DNA of 64,000 nucleotides. Source: Mesaphorura yosii. Lineage: Eukaryota; Arthropoda; Collembola; Poduromorpha; Tullbergiidae. The stretch lies in assembly GCA_009869945.1 (NCBI GenBank), contig WIXG01000038.1, forward strand, positions 1-64,000. The letters run 5' to 3'. Numbering within the stretch: the first letter of the stretch is position 1; each line of letters begins with the position of its first letter. Shown here piece after piece: positions 41,501 to 53,303 of the stretch. A program made the position numbers and the translations under genes. The notes under the pieces were generated by a model. That model saw only the letters and a list, made by a program, of their open reading frames with translations. It was not told the DNA's origin and did no database searches.

Positions 41501-43588
41501 AAGTCCAAGAAATTGAGGCTGGAAATTAGAATTTAGCAGTGGTTACATGAATATAATTTAAAGGTCAGTTTGGGAATGAAATGGAAATATGCGTGTTTGT
41601 AGTAAAATGAGGAAAGGAGCTGCGCTTAAGAGCACCGAATTCTAATACGAATTAACCTAAGCGCATTATCCATCAGGAAGTTTATGAACCGGAAAAATAA
41701 ATGTCTGAGAGTGAAAGATTGAATTCACGAGTTCAGAAATACGAAATACGAGCTGTGCCGCGCTGCTCGCAAAGTCACGCATCTTGGAACGAATTTTATG
41801 CGATACCCTGAGTCGCTGCTCGCATTACACGTTACGAGTGCAGAACAACATCAGACGTAGAAACACAATGATCATCTCAATCTGATTATTCGTGTAGTGC
41901 CCACCATTCCGAAATGATCGTGAAATGGTTATTGAGTGTAATAGAGTGGATTCATCGCTATTTGTCAAAGAGTGTCTTCTGCACTTCGAAGGCATTGTCT
42001 CTACGCTGCTGCTGCTGCTAATAAAGCGCTTACGCTCAGGAATGTGCTGAGAATTACGGTGAGGGACGGAACTCCGCCGCGTGCGGCGTACGAGCGAGCA
42101 GGAAGCCGGAAGCAGGCAAAGAATTCTGCGGAGCAGAGCAGAGCAGATGAGATTTGTTCTTTCTTTAAGCAATGACAATATATAAATTTTGAAGATAATC
42201 TTCTAAATGGGTGAAAAAAGTCATTTACTTTTGTGTTTCATTGGTTTTCTTTCTCCTGCTCACATTCTTTTATATTTTTATTATATTTCTCCCAATTGGA
42301 TTCATGCAATGAGTTCATGAGCGGAAAACTTACTCCCATTGAGAAGCGCACTGCGTTGCGTTGCATGCCCCATTGCGTCTTGCGTCCCCTTCTCGTATTG
42401 TGTCTTCCCATTTCCAGCTCAATATTTTGTTGCTTAATGAATTGTTTCATTCCTCGTGAGCGTAAACGTAAACGCGGGCTCGTGCAGTAACAAAAGAGGG
42501 CAAATGCGAGCGGGGAGCAAATTTCAAAAATCGAGGACCACTTCACGTTGGTGCCATGACAAATTCATCGACGATTGTCAACGATTCGATAATTGGATGT
42601 ATGCTGGTTACAATAGCAGCGAAGCGCATGCAGAATTTTAAAAATTGCACGCCAAAACTTACGATTTTCCAAAAATAACAGCTCTTGTGAGGCTACCGTC
42701 AAATTAGGAATTACCATTTTGATAAATGCTTTGACAAGTTTAACCCATTTTGTAGCGTTTACTTTCCTTGCGAAGGATTTTAACGACGAGACGTCGTGAC
42801 ACGCGACTGTCGCAAGGTTCAGTAATTTATTAGTTATTTTAATAATTACTGCTTTCTTTGACTTGGGACGTCATCCACTGCTGAAAACGTGCATATAAAT
42901 ATTTTCCAGGGATGTGCTCGTGTTCAGGTCCATTCACAGACAAGTCGACGGGTCTTCCTGCCCTACCGTCGTTGCCTGAAGCTCGTTCCGGGCTGAATTT
43001 GAAGACCCTCGACTCGTGTAATTTTTTAAACACGATACCGACCGAGAATGTGTGTTTTTGAAATTACTGTGACGTTTCACATAACCATTCAGACTCCGGT
43101 GCATGTGTTCCACATTCTGCAGTGTAGTTCTCGTAACTCGTCACTGAGCATCTGAATTATAAATATACAACGCGCACTCATAACTTGCCTTGCCTTGCTG
43201 CTGAGCTGCCGCTCATGTGCCCGGTGCAGCGGAACAGGAATCCAGGGAAGTGAGCTTGGCATATTTATTATAATCTTCTGGTTTTCGGTCTTTGATCTGG
43301 AGCTGCTATATTTACATTTAGCGCATTCACAGGGGACAAGATGGTCCTAGTTTTACGCATACGAAGTGCGTGCGTGTTATCTTCATCTTTCTTTCAGCAA
43401 TTTTTGGCTTCTACTTCTAGAATAGAAACTTTAAGCCTAATCTGGTAAAAATGTTACTTTGAGCCAGGCACGAAGACAGTGCATGGTTGGGTTTGAATCC
43501 GACAGGTTCAGAAAAAGCCGAAGACGGAATCGCTCTTAACTAGATTTTCAAGTATAAGTGAATTTGTAATTAAGAACACGTGTACGAT
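32510..43588. other. Intron of navigator gene, with weak first-exon candidates
   Basis: No independent gene is supported. Short repeats: CGG-type run at 33180-33194, ten T at 33931-33940, CCTTT runs near 35278, GCCTG-type repeats at 39216-39243, CTG run near 42006-42020. A very weak first-exon candidate is 34835-34921 (29 codons, phase 0, poor donor GTAGTA). A slightly better one at 36482-36532 is listed separately. Confidence 0.4.
36482..36532 (+). CDS. sick: Weak candidate first exon of navigator gene (17 codons)
   Basis: The ATG at 36482 (context GAGAAAATG, good) gives MLQDRQMANNHLSCCDA. It ends at GCT|GTGAGT, 36532/36533, in phase 0. It would join the CH exon in frame. The stretch is short enough to be chance. 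Confidence 0.2.
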
Positions 43589-43720
43589 ATGACGTGCATT
43601 CGGGTCAGATACTCGACATCTGACAGTATCGAAGAATACGTCAGTGCAGGTGCGAGTGCAGGCGTAATCTGCAGTTCAACTCTTCCAAAGGATTACAGCG
43701 TGCAGAAGACGATCGTCGAG
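43589..43720 (+). CDS. sick: Probable proximal alternative first exon of navigator gene (44 codons)
   Basis: The ATG at 43589 gives a peptide starting MTCIRVRYSTSDSIEEYVSA and ending YSVQKTIVE. It stops at GAG|GTAAAA, 43720/43721, after exactly 44 codons, phase 0. Joined to 45069 it would read KTIVE-IYTDWANH. It is the first-exon candidate closest to the CH exon, with an intron of only 1348 nt. An E-box-like CACGTG lies at 43578-43583, just upstream. The frame runs only eight codons past the donor. The composition, with mixed charged and polar residues and no low-complexity tracts, looks protein-like. Confidence 0.45.
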
Positions 43721-45068
43721 GTAAAAAATGCACGCATCATTTTATGAGAAAATAATTCAATGTTCCTTGGGTGTCGTTCATGCTTTCCATTTCCATTTAC
43801 GCTGCTTTACGCATGTGCGCTGTGTGCACTTTACTGTTGATATTCACGCACGCGCATTATTCTTTCACGACCCTATCTGCACTCCGAATCTGAAACTGGG
43901 CATACAAACAAAAGGGACATAATTCATGAGTAATGTTTCTCACTTCATTATCTTGCTCAAATGCTCGCTGTATTCCATCGAAGCTGGTTCTATCTCTCAG
44001 TTTCCGTGATGATAATCATGACTTTCATGACTCTGCAAGAGACAAAATCAAAACAATGCAATGAGAATTATCCACAATAAAAGTATCCCGTATAAATCAT
44101 GCACTCATGTTGACAGACTCATTGTTGTAATCTCAGTCAACAATCTCTTACATAGTGCAATGCAGACTGCATCTGTTGTCATAACTTTTAACAATAACAT
44201 TGTAGCCTGCCTTTTACGTCTCTTTTGTTTCAAATTCTAAATGGAATGGAATGGAATTACGAGTACGCACAGAACTGAGATTCAGATTAAGCTGTTTGGC
44301 GTGTAGGCATGCACAAAGTACATATTTTACTAGTCGAGAGTAAAAAACATAAAGCACAAAACATAATTCGATGAAATTATGCTTTGTTTGTAAATGTTAT
44401 CTTTCAGAACATTTCAAACCGCAGCAATGCAATGCAATGCCAGTTGCAAGTGTTTGTCGCTTGAAAGATTACTTTATTCGCTCTTTCTTATTCATTTCGC
44501 TCCAATTTGAATTAAACATGAGCTCGGCTCAGACTCTGGTACGCGTTCGGATGAACCGCGCTTTTGCCATGAATGTGTGGAGACGAGAGAAACAGCCGCT
44601 GAGTTATTAAGGGCTGTCGTCTTAAAATACAGCTGTTGATGCAATGGCATGGCGATTGGCGATTGACTCCGATCAACACTTGAAGTGCAGTCAAGCCTCA
44701 GTCGCGTAGAACGCTGAAAGATTTGTAACCAGACGAAATTTCGCATTCACGCCGTAGTATGCCGTCTATGTATGTAATTGACAAGGACAGAATCCACATG
44801 GCCACACGGCGCTCTTCCTGCCAATGCCAAAATCTTAATTGCGCTCTCAACAAATTTAAAACCACTTTGATAAAGTGGCTGCTGTCTTTTCCCGGACCAG
44901 GAAGTCAAAGCTAAGAAAGGCACCCAGCCCTGGCTATGAATAAAGATAAGGTATCAGCATTTATTATAAAAATGCGACTAAAAATTTAAAAGGTTATTAA
45001 AGCGATCCAGAAGAGTTTTATTCTGACGTTTCCAGCGTCTGATCACTGTTTTTTCTTTTTCTTTGCAG
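43721..45068. other. Intron before the CH-domain exon
   Basis: No gene is seen. It ends in a strong pyrimidine tract (TTTTTTCTTTTTCTTTGCAG) directly before 45069. GCAATGCAATGCAATGC occurs near 44424. Confidence 0.6.
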
Positions 45069-45186
45069 ATCTATACGGACTGGGCCAATCACTACTTGGA
45101 AAAGGCGAGATGCAAGCGCCACATTCAGGATTTGCAAGTGGACGTGACGGACGGCATCATTTTGGCCGATGTTGTCGAATCTGTCA
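45069..45186 (+). CDS. sick: Navigator/sickie exon: CH domain part 1
   Basis: This is the first exon shared by all CH-containing forms. It translates to IYTDWANHYLEKARCKRHI followed by QDLQVDVTDGIILADVVESV, which I recognise as the start of the neuron navigator CH domain (vertebrate NAV2/NAV3 read IYTDWANHYLAKSGHKRLI). The family links microtubule plus ends and actin, and acts in axon outgrowth and cell migration. The acceptor TTTGCAG is preceded by a long pyrimidine tract; the exon begins in phase 0 and ends in phase 1 at GTCA|GTAAGT. A phase-0 acceptor inside the mature sequence at exactly this residue is also where vertebrate NAV isoforms diverge, which explains why many first exons can feed it. 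Confidence 0.95.
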
Positions 45187-46526
45187 GTAAGTTCATAACT
45201 CAGCTCTCCTTTAAGCCGTACAACGATTTCCCGTATCCCGTATGTGTTTCTCAACGCGCCCGCGTCCTTCCAAAAATGGAGATACAGCGATTTTTCTAGC
45301 TTGTATTCCCTTGAATGAATGTATTCGTGACAGGTTATCAAATTAAATGATGAATTTTGAACCACAACCACGCACTGCTTGCTGGTTGCTTGCACCTTTG
45401 ATATTCAATTATGCTAACAGCAATTTCTACTATGGACAAAAATAGCTTTAGACCAAATAAAAGGCTGGTCCTCCTTTTGTCCTTGCTGTTTTATTCTCAT
45501 CCGTGAAAATTGAAAACAGGCTTCCCTGCCTTCAAAAACTCATTTTCATTATTGTTATTAAATCCAGTCAATTACATAATTGCGACATTTTTGAAACGAC
45601 AAAGGCGTGCATTTTTAGCTTGCCTTGCCTGTTCATACTTTTCACAAAGCCTCCTGGCTCAATGTCAAGTGCGATAGTTCAAGAACACGAATTGTAGTCG
45701 CAATGTCAGTGGCAGTTGGAAACGACTGACTGAGACTAAGCGATTAATCCCCAAGAAGAAAGTCTGAATCGTTTCTCTGGAGAATCGTTTTCTTGAGACT
45801 TCACGAAGAAGAAGCGCCCAGACGGCCAAAAATGGCCAGCTAAACTTTTCTTGCCCGTTACGTTGAGGCTCTGAGAGGTATTTCTGATCGCGCAATTCGA
45901 TTTCTCGAGTAGTCTTAAGTCATAACTGCAATGCAATGCACAAATTCAATGTAGTTCTTTCAGTTTCAGCTCATCAGTCACACTCACATTCGATCGCATT
46001 GCATTCATTCCCCTCAGTGTGCTTTTCTTAAGCAAGCCAGATGAGTATTGAGTATCCACGGAAGTAAAGAGAAGGAAGTGAATCTGAGGATATGACAACG
46101 TATTAGTCCGAATGAATGAGCCCAATCATTCATGTCTACCCCTGGCCCTGGCTTCCAATGAAAGAGAAAGTGAACGACTAAAGCCGGTTTAAGAAGGCAG
46201 ACCGTTCACTCGAGCATCGTTATAGTCTGCTAATACGCAGAACGTGGGCGTTCGAAAGCCAGCCGTAGCCAGAAAACATGTTCGTGATGCACTTTTTTTA
46301 TCATTTAAGTAACGGTCACAGCGAGCCAAACTTTGTCGAAAAGCCCACCGTTCGTGGCTGAAGTTTCAATCGCAGGCTTTACCGATGATTCTTTCCCTTA
46401 ATTAAGAGATTAAATGTGTCAGGAAGAGAAAAACGAACTCCTCTGTAGGACCATCCCGTCGTTTTTCTGTTTTAGCAAAATTCCTCATACAAATAATTAC
46501 AATAAATTAATCCTTTTCTCTAACAG
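45187..46526. other. Intron within the CH domain
   Basis: 1340 nt, GTAAGT to CTCTAACAG. Nothing coding was found; GCAATGCAATGCA words occur near 45931. Confidence 0.7.
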
Positions 46527-46579
46527 CTAACCAGAAGGTGCCGGACTTGTCCAGGAAGCCAAAGAATGCCTCGCAAATG
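46527..46579 (+). CDS. sick: Navigator/sickie exon: CH domain part 2 (53 nt)
   Basis: A small exon entered in phase 1 and left in phase 0. With the last base of the previous exon it reads TNQKVPDLSRKPKNASQM and ends ATG|GTAAGA. The vertebrate counterpart reads ANEKIEDINGCPKNRSQM, so length and the PKN-x-SQM end agree exactly. It is too short for routine ORF calling but is fixed by homology and by both splice sites. Confidence 0.93.
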
Positions 46580-49500
46580 GTAAGAAAGGTTTTTTTTTCT
46601 AATTTCCATGGCGCAGATTTAGATCATTTGCTTGAAATTGAACAAAATCGTTTTCTATGGCTGTCGATTTTATGTCGACTCTAATTTTCTGTGCTTTACG
46701 TTGCGATGCGCGAAATTGTAGATTAAATTATTGCGCTGCGCCGTTGAGTTTGTCTTCAAGTTCATAGCGCCGAGCGCGCACTTTCCTCTCAAACTCACGC
46801 GCTCACGCTGTCATTCAAAGGAGATTTTCTATTTATTTGTAGAATTCGACGAAACCTCTGGTTCCGGTTCACTTTGTTTTTGTTCCAAATTTAGACTTTT
46901 AACCAGAAACACACATCGCAGCGAAGCCGCCGCATCCCTTTGTGGGTGCGTTAATGCCCGCTACGCTGCGTCCCTCTCCGCGTGCAATTGAAGGGGGTAG
47001 GACTGACCCATGACTCAGAACCTCGCGTTTGCGCACACGTGAGTACTCCAACCGACGAAGATTTCTGCGCCTGCCTGCATGGAATTGTGGTTCTTATTAT
47101 GACGAAGCGAAGGAAGAAACGAAAACGGAGTTTCATGTCACGTGCGCCTTTGACATGACTTACTTTGTAGACAGGATACTTTGTATAAAGATAAACATTA
47201 TAAAGTTATTCGCTCCGATCTTAACGTTGGTCCATTAAACTGAAAAAATAAATACTACGCGGAAGGCGTGCATAAGCGCAAGGGAAGATTGCACAACTGA
47301 AACGCACGCCAGGCAATTTTGTCTTCGTGCGACTTGCAGAATTGGAATTCATGAGAAATGCTCGTCGTTCGTGCATTTGAATTGATCTCGTTCATTTGCG
47401 ATCTTCACAATTTTGACTGATGGAATCTCCCAAGTATTAATAAACTCTTCCCATTTCAGAGTACAGATGAATGGGAGTCTTTTACTAATGTGCAAGGATT
47501 CTTCGTATTTTTGACACATAAACTATACTTGACAAACATAGACTTGACGCATTTTCTGTTAGGACAAAAACACTCTGTTGCATTTTCTAAGAAATAATGA
47601 TGATCACACCGCTCGTTCCCTGGCCTCAGACTCTTCCTTGCATTTTCTTCGTTCTGTCCGCATTTGGATTCGGCATGCAGCGCAGTGCACAAGAAGAGCA
47701 AAAGCAAAGTCATGTCCCACTCTCGAGAAACCTTTTACGTGCTGACTCCGTGACTTCGACTTCTTTCTGTCAAACATAAACTTCCTTATGTCTTCTCATG
47801 TTGTCTTTAACTCCTAATTTAACAACATTGACTTTAACCCTTCTACAAGACAACCAGCAAATAGCGTCGCTGGAAATAACCTTTTATCTAGTAACGAGTA
47901 ACGATACTCTACTCTTTTGTTGCTCTCATGAATAACTCCTCATCAAAGACAAAAGTAGCCTCAGCTGCGACCGTAGTGATACAGCGCATCTATGATTGCT
48001 ATTGCGTCATATCACAGCAGTAAAAGATCTCACGAGCCACTCTCTGACTGCCATTGAGTGGCATTGCGTGAAGTGGCAACTCAACTGCATTCGTCATTCG
48101 TTGTTTATGTCTCATCTCACCAGCATCGAGACGTGACGCGAGACTGTCATACTTTGTTTTGTCGTGTCCGTGAGTTCAGCATTCATTCTAGTGCTCTTTT
48201 GCGTTCCGTAACCTTCACGATCAATTTTTGTTAATCTCGACTGACTTTTGTGTCCACATTTATTGTGTGATCTGTTCGTGCGTGATTAACCCCTCTTCCG
48301 CTGGCCACTTGAAACTTGGAAACGTGGCTCCTTTCAAACACGCGGGCGCGACTGACCGGCTGCTGCTGTACATTCGAGTTGATCGAATTTGTGGTTTTTG
48401 TGTGGTGGCGGCGACCGATTCAGCGGAAATTAAATTCTGAAGTGAATTCTGAAAATGAAAACCTGTGCTGTGCTTTGAATGGCAGTCGGTCAATCTGCAA
48501 TTCTGGCTGTTATTATGCAAGAGAATGTTGTGATCGTCCAGAGACATGACGCTACTTGAAAATCTCAATTTACGCGACGTGAGGAAAAATTTTTGTGCTT
48601 TACCTTTTCGGAGGTAAGCTGAGACGAGATTTTGGCAGCATAGTACCTTCTTTCTCTCAATATTTTCATTGATTTTGATTTGTTCTGCGCTAGTCCAAAT
48701 ATGCAATTTAAAACTTGTCCAAGATAATTGCCATCAGCCCCTCCGCCCGTCGCGTAGGCCGTAATGATAGACTGCATGGAGAAACTTGAATAGTACTCTC
48801 GACTCTCCTGGCCTGGCCTGGCCAAGTATTACAACAATTGTCGTTGTCTCCGGTCGCATGCTGAAACTAAAATCCTGAAAGGTGTAAATGGGACACTGCT
48901 GCGTGTGGTTTCTGTTTGCTGACAGCCTCATTTGTATGTACAGTTGTAGCTTGACATTATTGTTATTACGAGCACGCATTGTAAATTTTAAACGCCTTCG
49001 CTTTATGAATACTGCGCGTTGTGGAGAATGGGAGTTCGGCATCGACTTGAGGGTAACAGTCGAACCACGCCACGTCATGCTAGACTCCTTGGAATTGTGC
49101 ACTAAAGTTATGTTTGCTTGTTTCCGAGAAATTTCGCTACCGCTACGACAACGTTAATTAAGATGCCCATTCTTCGTGTCAGTCAGAGTATTCTTTGAGT
49201 CTCCATTATGATGGTTGTGATAATATTATTTTATTGTCTTCATGAGCGTGAGCGTGAGCACTCTCGTGCAAAAAGCAACATGCATCATGCATTCCCTCTT
49301 AAACTCCTGCACATGAAATGAATATTAATTGGCGACTTTTAGCACCCAAAGAAGCACTTTGACGCGGCATGGCATATCATGGTGTCTTAAGCAGACGAGA
49401 CAAGCAGCAAAAATACGCTTGACACGCAGAAATTTGCCCACTTGAGTACTTTCAAAGGTGGGAACTGAAATTCGTGAATTGGGTGATTCTAACCGAAATC

Positions 49501-52500
49501 GTTTAGCATCCTTGACATGAGGATCAAATATCTTCGTAGCAGTAGCAAACAGTCTTCTGACTCTCAAAACTCAAATGCTGTACATGTCATCCAGCCACGC
49601 AGCGAAATGACAAATGGAGAAAAGGTTAACCATGACACTTGACTAATTTCATCACACTGCGAAATACAGAAGGAAACTTGAAGATGAAGATTTCCGGTTC
49701 AGAGCAAAGGATTCCAGCCAGCGTGTACGAATTCCCAGTTGCTCAGATACAAACACCCTTTCCTTTGTCCTTCGAATTGGGATTTGGCTGTATATTTTTT
49801 ATTCTTAATCTTCGTCTTTTACATGTAATTCTTAACCTAACCTGTTTCCCTGCCCTGCACCATTTCGAGCTCGTTATCCGATGACTTTACAGCAATTTTT
49901 GGTCCTCCATTCTTCATTTCTTAATTTTTCCTTAATCTAGATACATGCTGGCACGACAAATACAATTCCCAAATCGAACAATGACAGATTTTTCGAGATC
50001 ACAATGGATTTTCATATTTCCATCTGAGCACCTGAACTCCATTGCGGGTTCCCTTCGATTCCAAGTTTGAACTTATTCCTAGTCTTTCCTTTCCCTTTTC
50101 TCGCCTTGGCTTGGAATGACTTTCATAATTTCTCAACAAGGATTTCAGTTTCAGTTTCAACGGTTAAAGTACAATAGCGCAGCATCTTCTTCTCATCTTT
50201 TCTGTATTAAGTTAGTATTTTCGACTGGCACTGATACACTTTGTAATGTGGAGGCCGAAGCAAAGCCCCGGTTGCGCAACTGAACAATTAAGCTTACTTT
50301 TTTAACCCTGGATTTCCATTTCGCAAGTATTTCAGGCCACGAGGAAATAGTTTTGCCATTGCCGTTTTCAAGGTTCGTTTGTCATATTGTGGAGTGCGCG
50401 TAAAGTGAGGATTTTATTTTTGCACTTTATTTGCGATTTGCAAGGAAACGCACACAAGCGAAGGAAACTTTACAAGCGGCTCCGGCTCCGCCTCGTGTTA
50501 GTGCAAGTACCTGAATTCAGTAATTTTGGTTCTCATTGTTGAACCAAATTACTAAACATGAACGCTACGCTACGCTATCACGCAAAGTTGCTCTTTCTCT
50601 CTGCACTAGGTTTCAGGTGAACTAATGAATGAGTCGCCTACCCGACGTGACGTGACATGACAGCATCCTTTGTTGAATGAAGTACCATTTGACTTATTAA
50701 CAATGCGAGTACAAACGGCAAAAACACAAAGTGAGCGAGCGCTTCTGCGTCTGTGCTTCTTTGGGCCAGGCCGTCTATCTTTCTTTCATTGCGAACGCGC
50801 CTACCGGTTGTAATGTGTTTTAACGTCAAGCTTTCCGCTTTTAAAAAATAGCATGGCATATACACCTCAAACGGAGTTACACTAGTTACAAGATTCCGTT
50901 TACGCCGTTTACTAATGACTCCAATTAACTAATGCGCTATTTGACTCCAGCAATGCCTCAAATGTAATGAATAGACAAAATTCAACTACGATTGAACTTG
51001 AAATGCATTCTTTCGACTAAGTCATTGTATCGCATGCCTGCAATGCGATGCGATGCGGAATCGTCGGAATGCATGGATTACATTTCTAAATGGCATCTCC
51101 ACCTTCGAATTCGAAGTCGAATCTCGGCATGATATTTTTGACTTGACATGACACGCTTACAAGTACGAGTATTTAAGATTACATGACTCAGAAATGCGAG
51201 GAATGCATTTTTTGAACGAGTACATTCATTCCAAATGCATGCATAAATTATGCTATTTTCTACAAACCTAAACCAAGCTTTGAATAGAATAAAGACTCGA
51301 CGACGTTAAACACTTGCCAATGCAAATGTGTACTCGCACTTGTAATTACTCATTAAACAAACATTGACTTGACGCGAAGCATGTGAAAACTTTGCTGAAG
51401 CAGAGCCAAATTTATTCGTCGAGCACTCCGAAATAACTACCTGGCATTATCACTTCGAAGCTCAGGTTTCACGTTTCAACCACGGCCAGAACAGAAAAGT
51501 GGCATTGGAAAACTCAGTAGCGAGTAATTTCATTCATAGTCTTCGGCTATACTCTATTAGTAGTAGCACCTTGCATGAACCTTCGACGAAAGTGAAGTTT
51601 GCTTTATTTATGCATGCGCATAGTCATAACTAAATAACGATTGCTAAAAATGCTCAAATTCATACTAGCTATTGTATTTTGCTCATTTTATTACTGGGAA
51701 TGCGTTACAAACGTGCACCGCACGCAAACAAAACAGTCAAATGCTAAATTGAACCCATCCAACGACCAAAGCCCGCAAACCACACACGAATATGAATTAT
51801 GGGTTAAACGACTTGTGCAAAAATAAATATACTGCACAACGAGAGCATTCGCGTTTGTACTTTCGAATTGCGATTCCGTGACGATATTTTCACGGCAGTT
51901 GAGAAAACTTTGTGGATATGTCTGCGTTAAATCCCATGAAATTCGTGCTCTGTTCTGCCGCCGTCAACTCTTTCATCTTAATTTCATACTTGTAAAATTT
52001 TATTACTCATTACTCATATTCTTGAACCAATCACTTCCATTTCCAGTCCATCACATCGACTTAAATGCACGGCACAACATCGAGCAAAAGCCAGTGCAAG
52101 TACAACAATTTGATTGTAGATCGCTCGTGCTTCATAGGTATTATTGCAGGCTCACTGCTGCGCCGCGTTGAACTGCGATGCGCATGTGGGAATCTGTACT
52201 CAAAAACTGTTGCTATTAACTTAATAATAGTAATATGCAATAGCAGAAAAAGTAAGCTCGCATTATTCATTTAAACACTACGCCGTTCCTCATACAAAAT
52301 GCAGACTCAGTCATTCAATCTCTCAGCCATCGTCACCAGCCACTTCAATCTCATTCGTAACTAAGCCGGCGAGGTGGTTGTGATTTGCAAGTGAATCCTG
52401 AAATTGTGTCTGCAATTTCGCATTTCGCAATCAACATAATTACGGCACGCGTTGCGTTAACGTTTGCGAGATTTGCAACGATCGCAATGACGGCCGGTGA

Positions 52501-53031
52501 ATGATGATAATTACGGATAATTTTTTGTCATCAACGAATGGACCAGTGAAGCAAAAAGCAAAATGCGTGCAGAATCTGCAAGCATTAGTGCAGTTGCGAA
52601 TTTCAAACAGTGAATACAGAATAGAATAGAGAATACCAGAATGGGATGAGGATTAAATACAATACGGATAATGAGTTCAGTGGCGTAGTTGTAGCGACAG
52701 CGTCAGCAATTCGCAAATTCACATGTGTCGTTGGTCATTTGTCCTCGCTTAAGAGAACGTTTTATGCAACTGTGACATTGCCTGCTGTCTTGGTATTTAT
52801 CAAGTCAACTGTGAATTTACGTGCGTCATGACAGGCGCTGCGCTGTGATGTGATGTTGTGAAACCTGTAACGAATCTGCAAACACACCGTGAATAAGTAA
52901 CCTATATAAAAGATCAGCGCAAATTAAGGTTAAAGAGTGAGACAAAAGTTTAGTCGCCTTCGACGGCACGGCTGCCGCCGCTTGACCAATTAACTTGACA
53001 TAATTTCTTTGTATTGTGCTCTATTTTGCAG
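46580..53031. other. Intron within the CH domain
   Basis: 6.45 kb. No exon or gene is supported. A CCTGG-type repeat is at 48807-48823. A good TATA-like box, TATATAAA at 52903-52910, lies 120 nt before the next exon. Several short open frames on both strands match nothing. Confidence 0.5.
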
Positions 53032-53303
53032 TTCGACAATATTCAGTCCTGCCTCGTGTTTCTGTCCAGTCTTGGCGTAGCGCTGGATGGAATTACAGCG
53101 CGTGACATCCGTGATGGCCACCTGAAGTCGATCCTCAGCCTCTTCTTCCAGCTGTCTCGGTACAAGCAGCAACAGAAGCAACAAGATCGCGATCGACACA
53201 ATCTGATGAAACAATCAACCGAGATGCAATCGCAATCATGTGGGATTGGTGCGAGGGGCAACGGTGCCGTACCGACGGGACGTCATGCACAAGAAACGTC
53301 CAA
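53032..53303 (+). CDS. sick: Navigator/sickie exon: CH domain part 3 and Gln-rich linker
   Basis: Phase 0 entry after ATTTTGCAG. It reads FDNIQSCLVFLSSLGVALDG, then ITARDIRDGHLKSILSLFFQ and LSRYKQQQK. This matches the end of the navigator CH domain (vertebrate IENIDACLNFLA ... LSAEEIRNGNLKAILGLFFS LSRYKQQQ). It is followed by a Gln/Arg/His-rich linker. The exon leaves in phase 2 at TCCAA|GTAAGA. An in-frame stop lies directly in the donor, so splicing is needed. The N-terminal CH fold of about 105 residues is complete once the three exons are joined. Confidence 0.95.

Noticed and set aside
41972-42175. Ala-rich + frame over a CTG run with GTGAGG donor
   Set aside because: No ATG in frame; a stop lies just upstream and no acceptor was seen, so it is a translated microsatellite.
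43485-43512. GGTTTGAATCC-like word suggesting a tRNA T-loop
   Set aside because: No matching acceptor stem, D-arm or anticodon arm could be laid out around it.
44939-44953. Five-codon ATG stretch ending AAG|GTATCA just before the CH exon
   Set aside because: Far too short and with a poor donor; expected by chance.
45018-45395. 125-codon - strand frame over the CH exon
   Set aside because: The + strand translation is an unmistakable navigator CH domain; the - frame is its shadow.
48260-48706. 148-codon - strand open frame
   Set aside because: No recognisable motif; no splice or promoter evidence; overlaps other meaningless frames.
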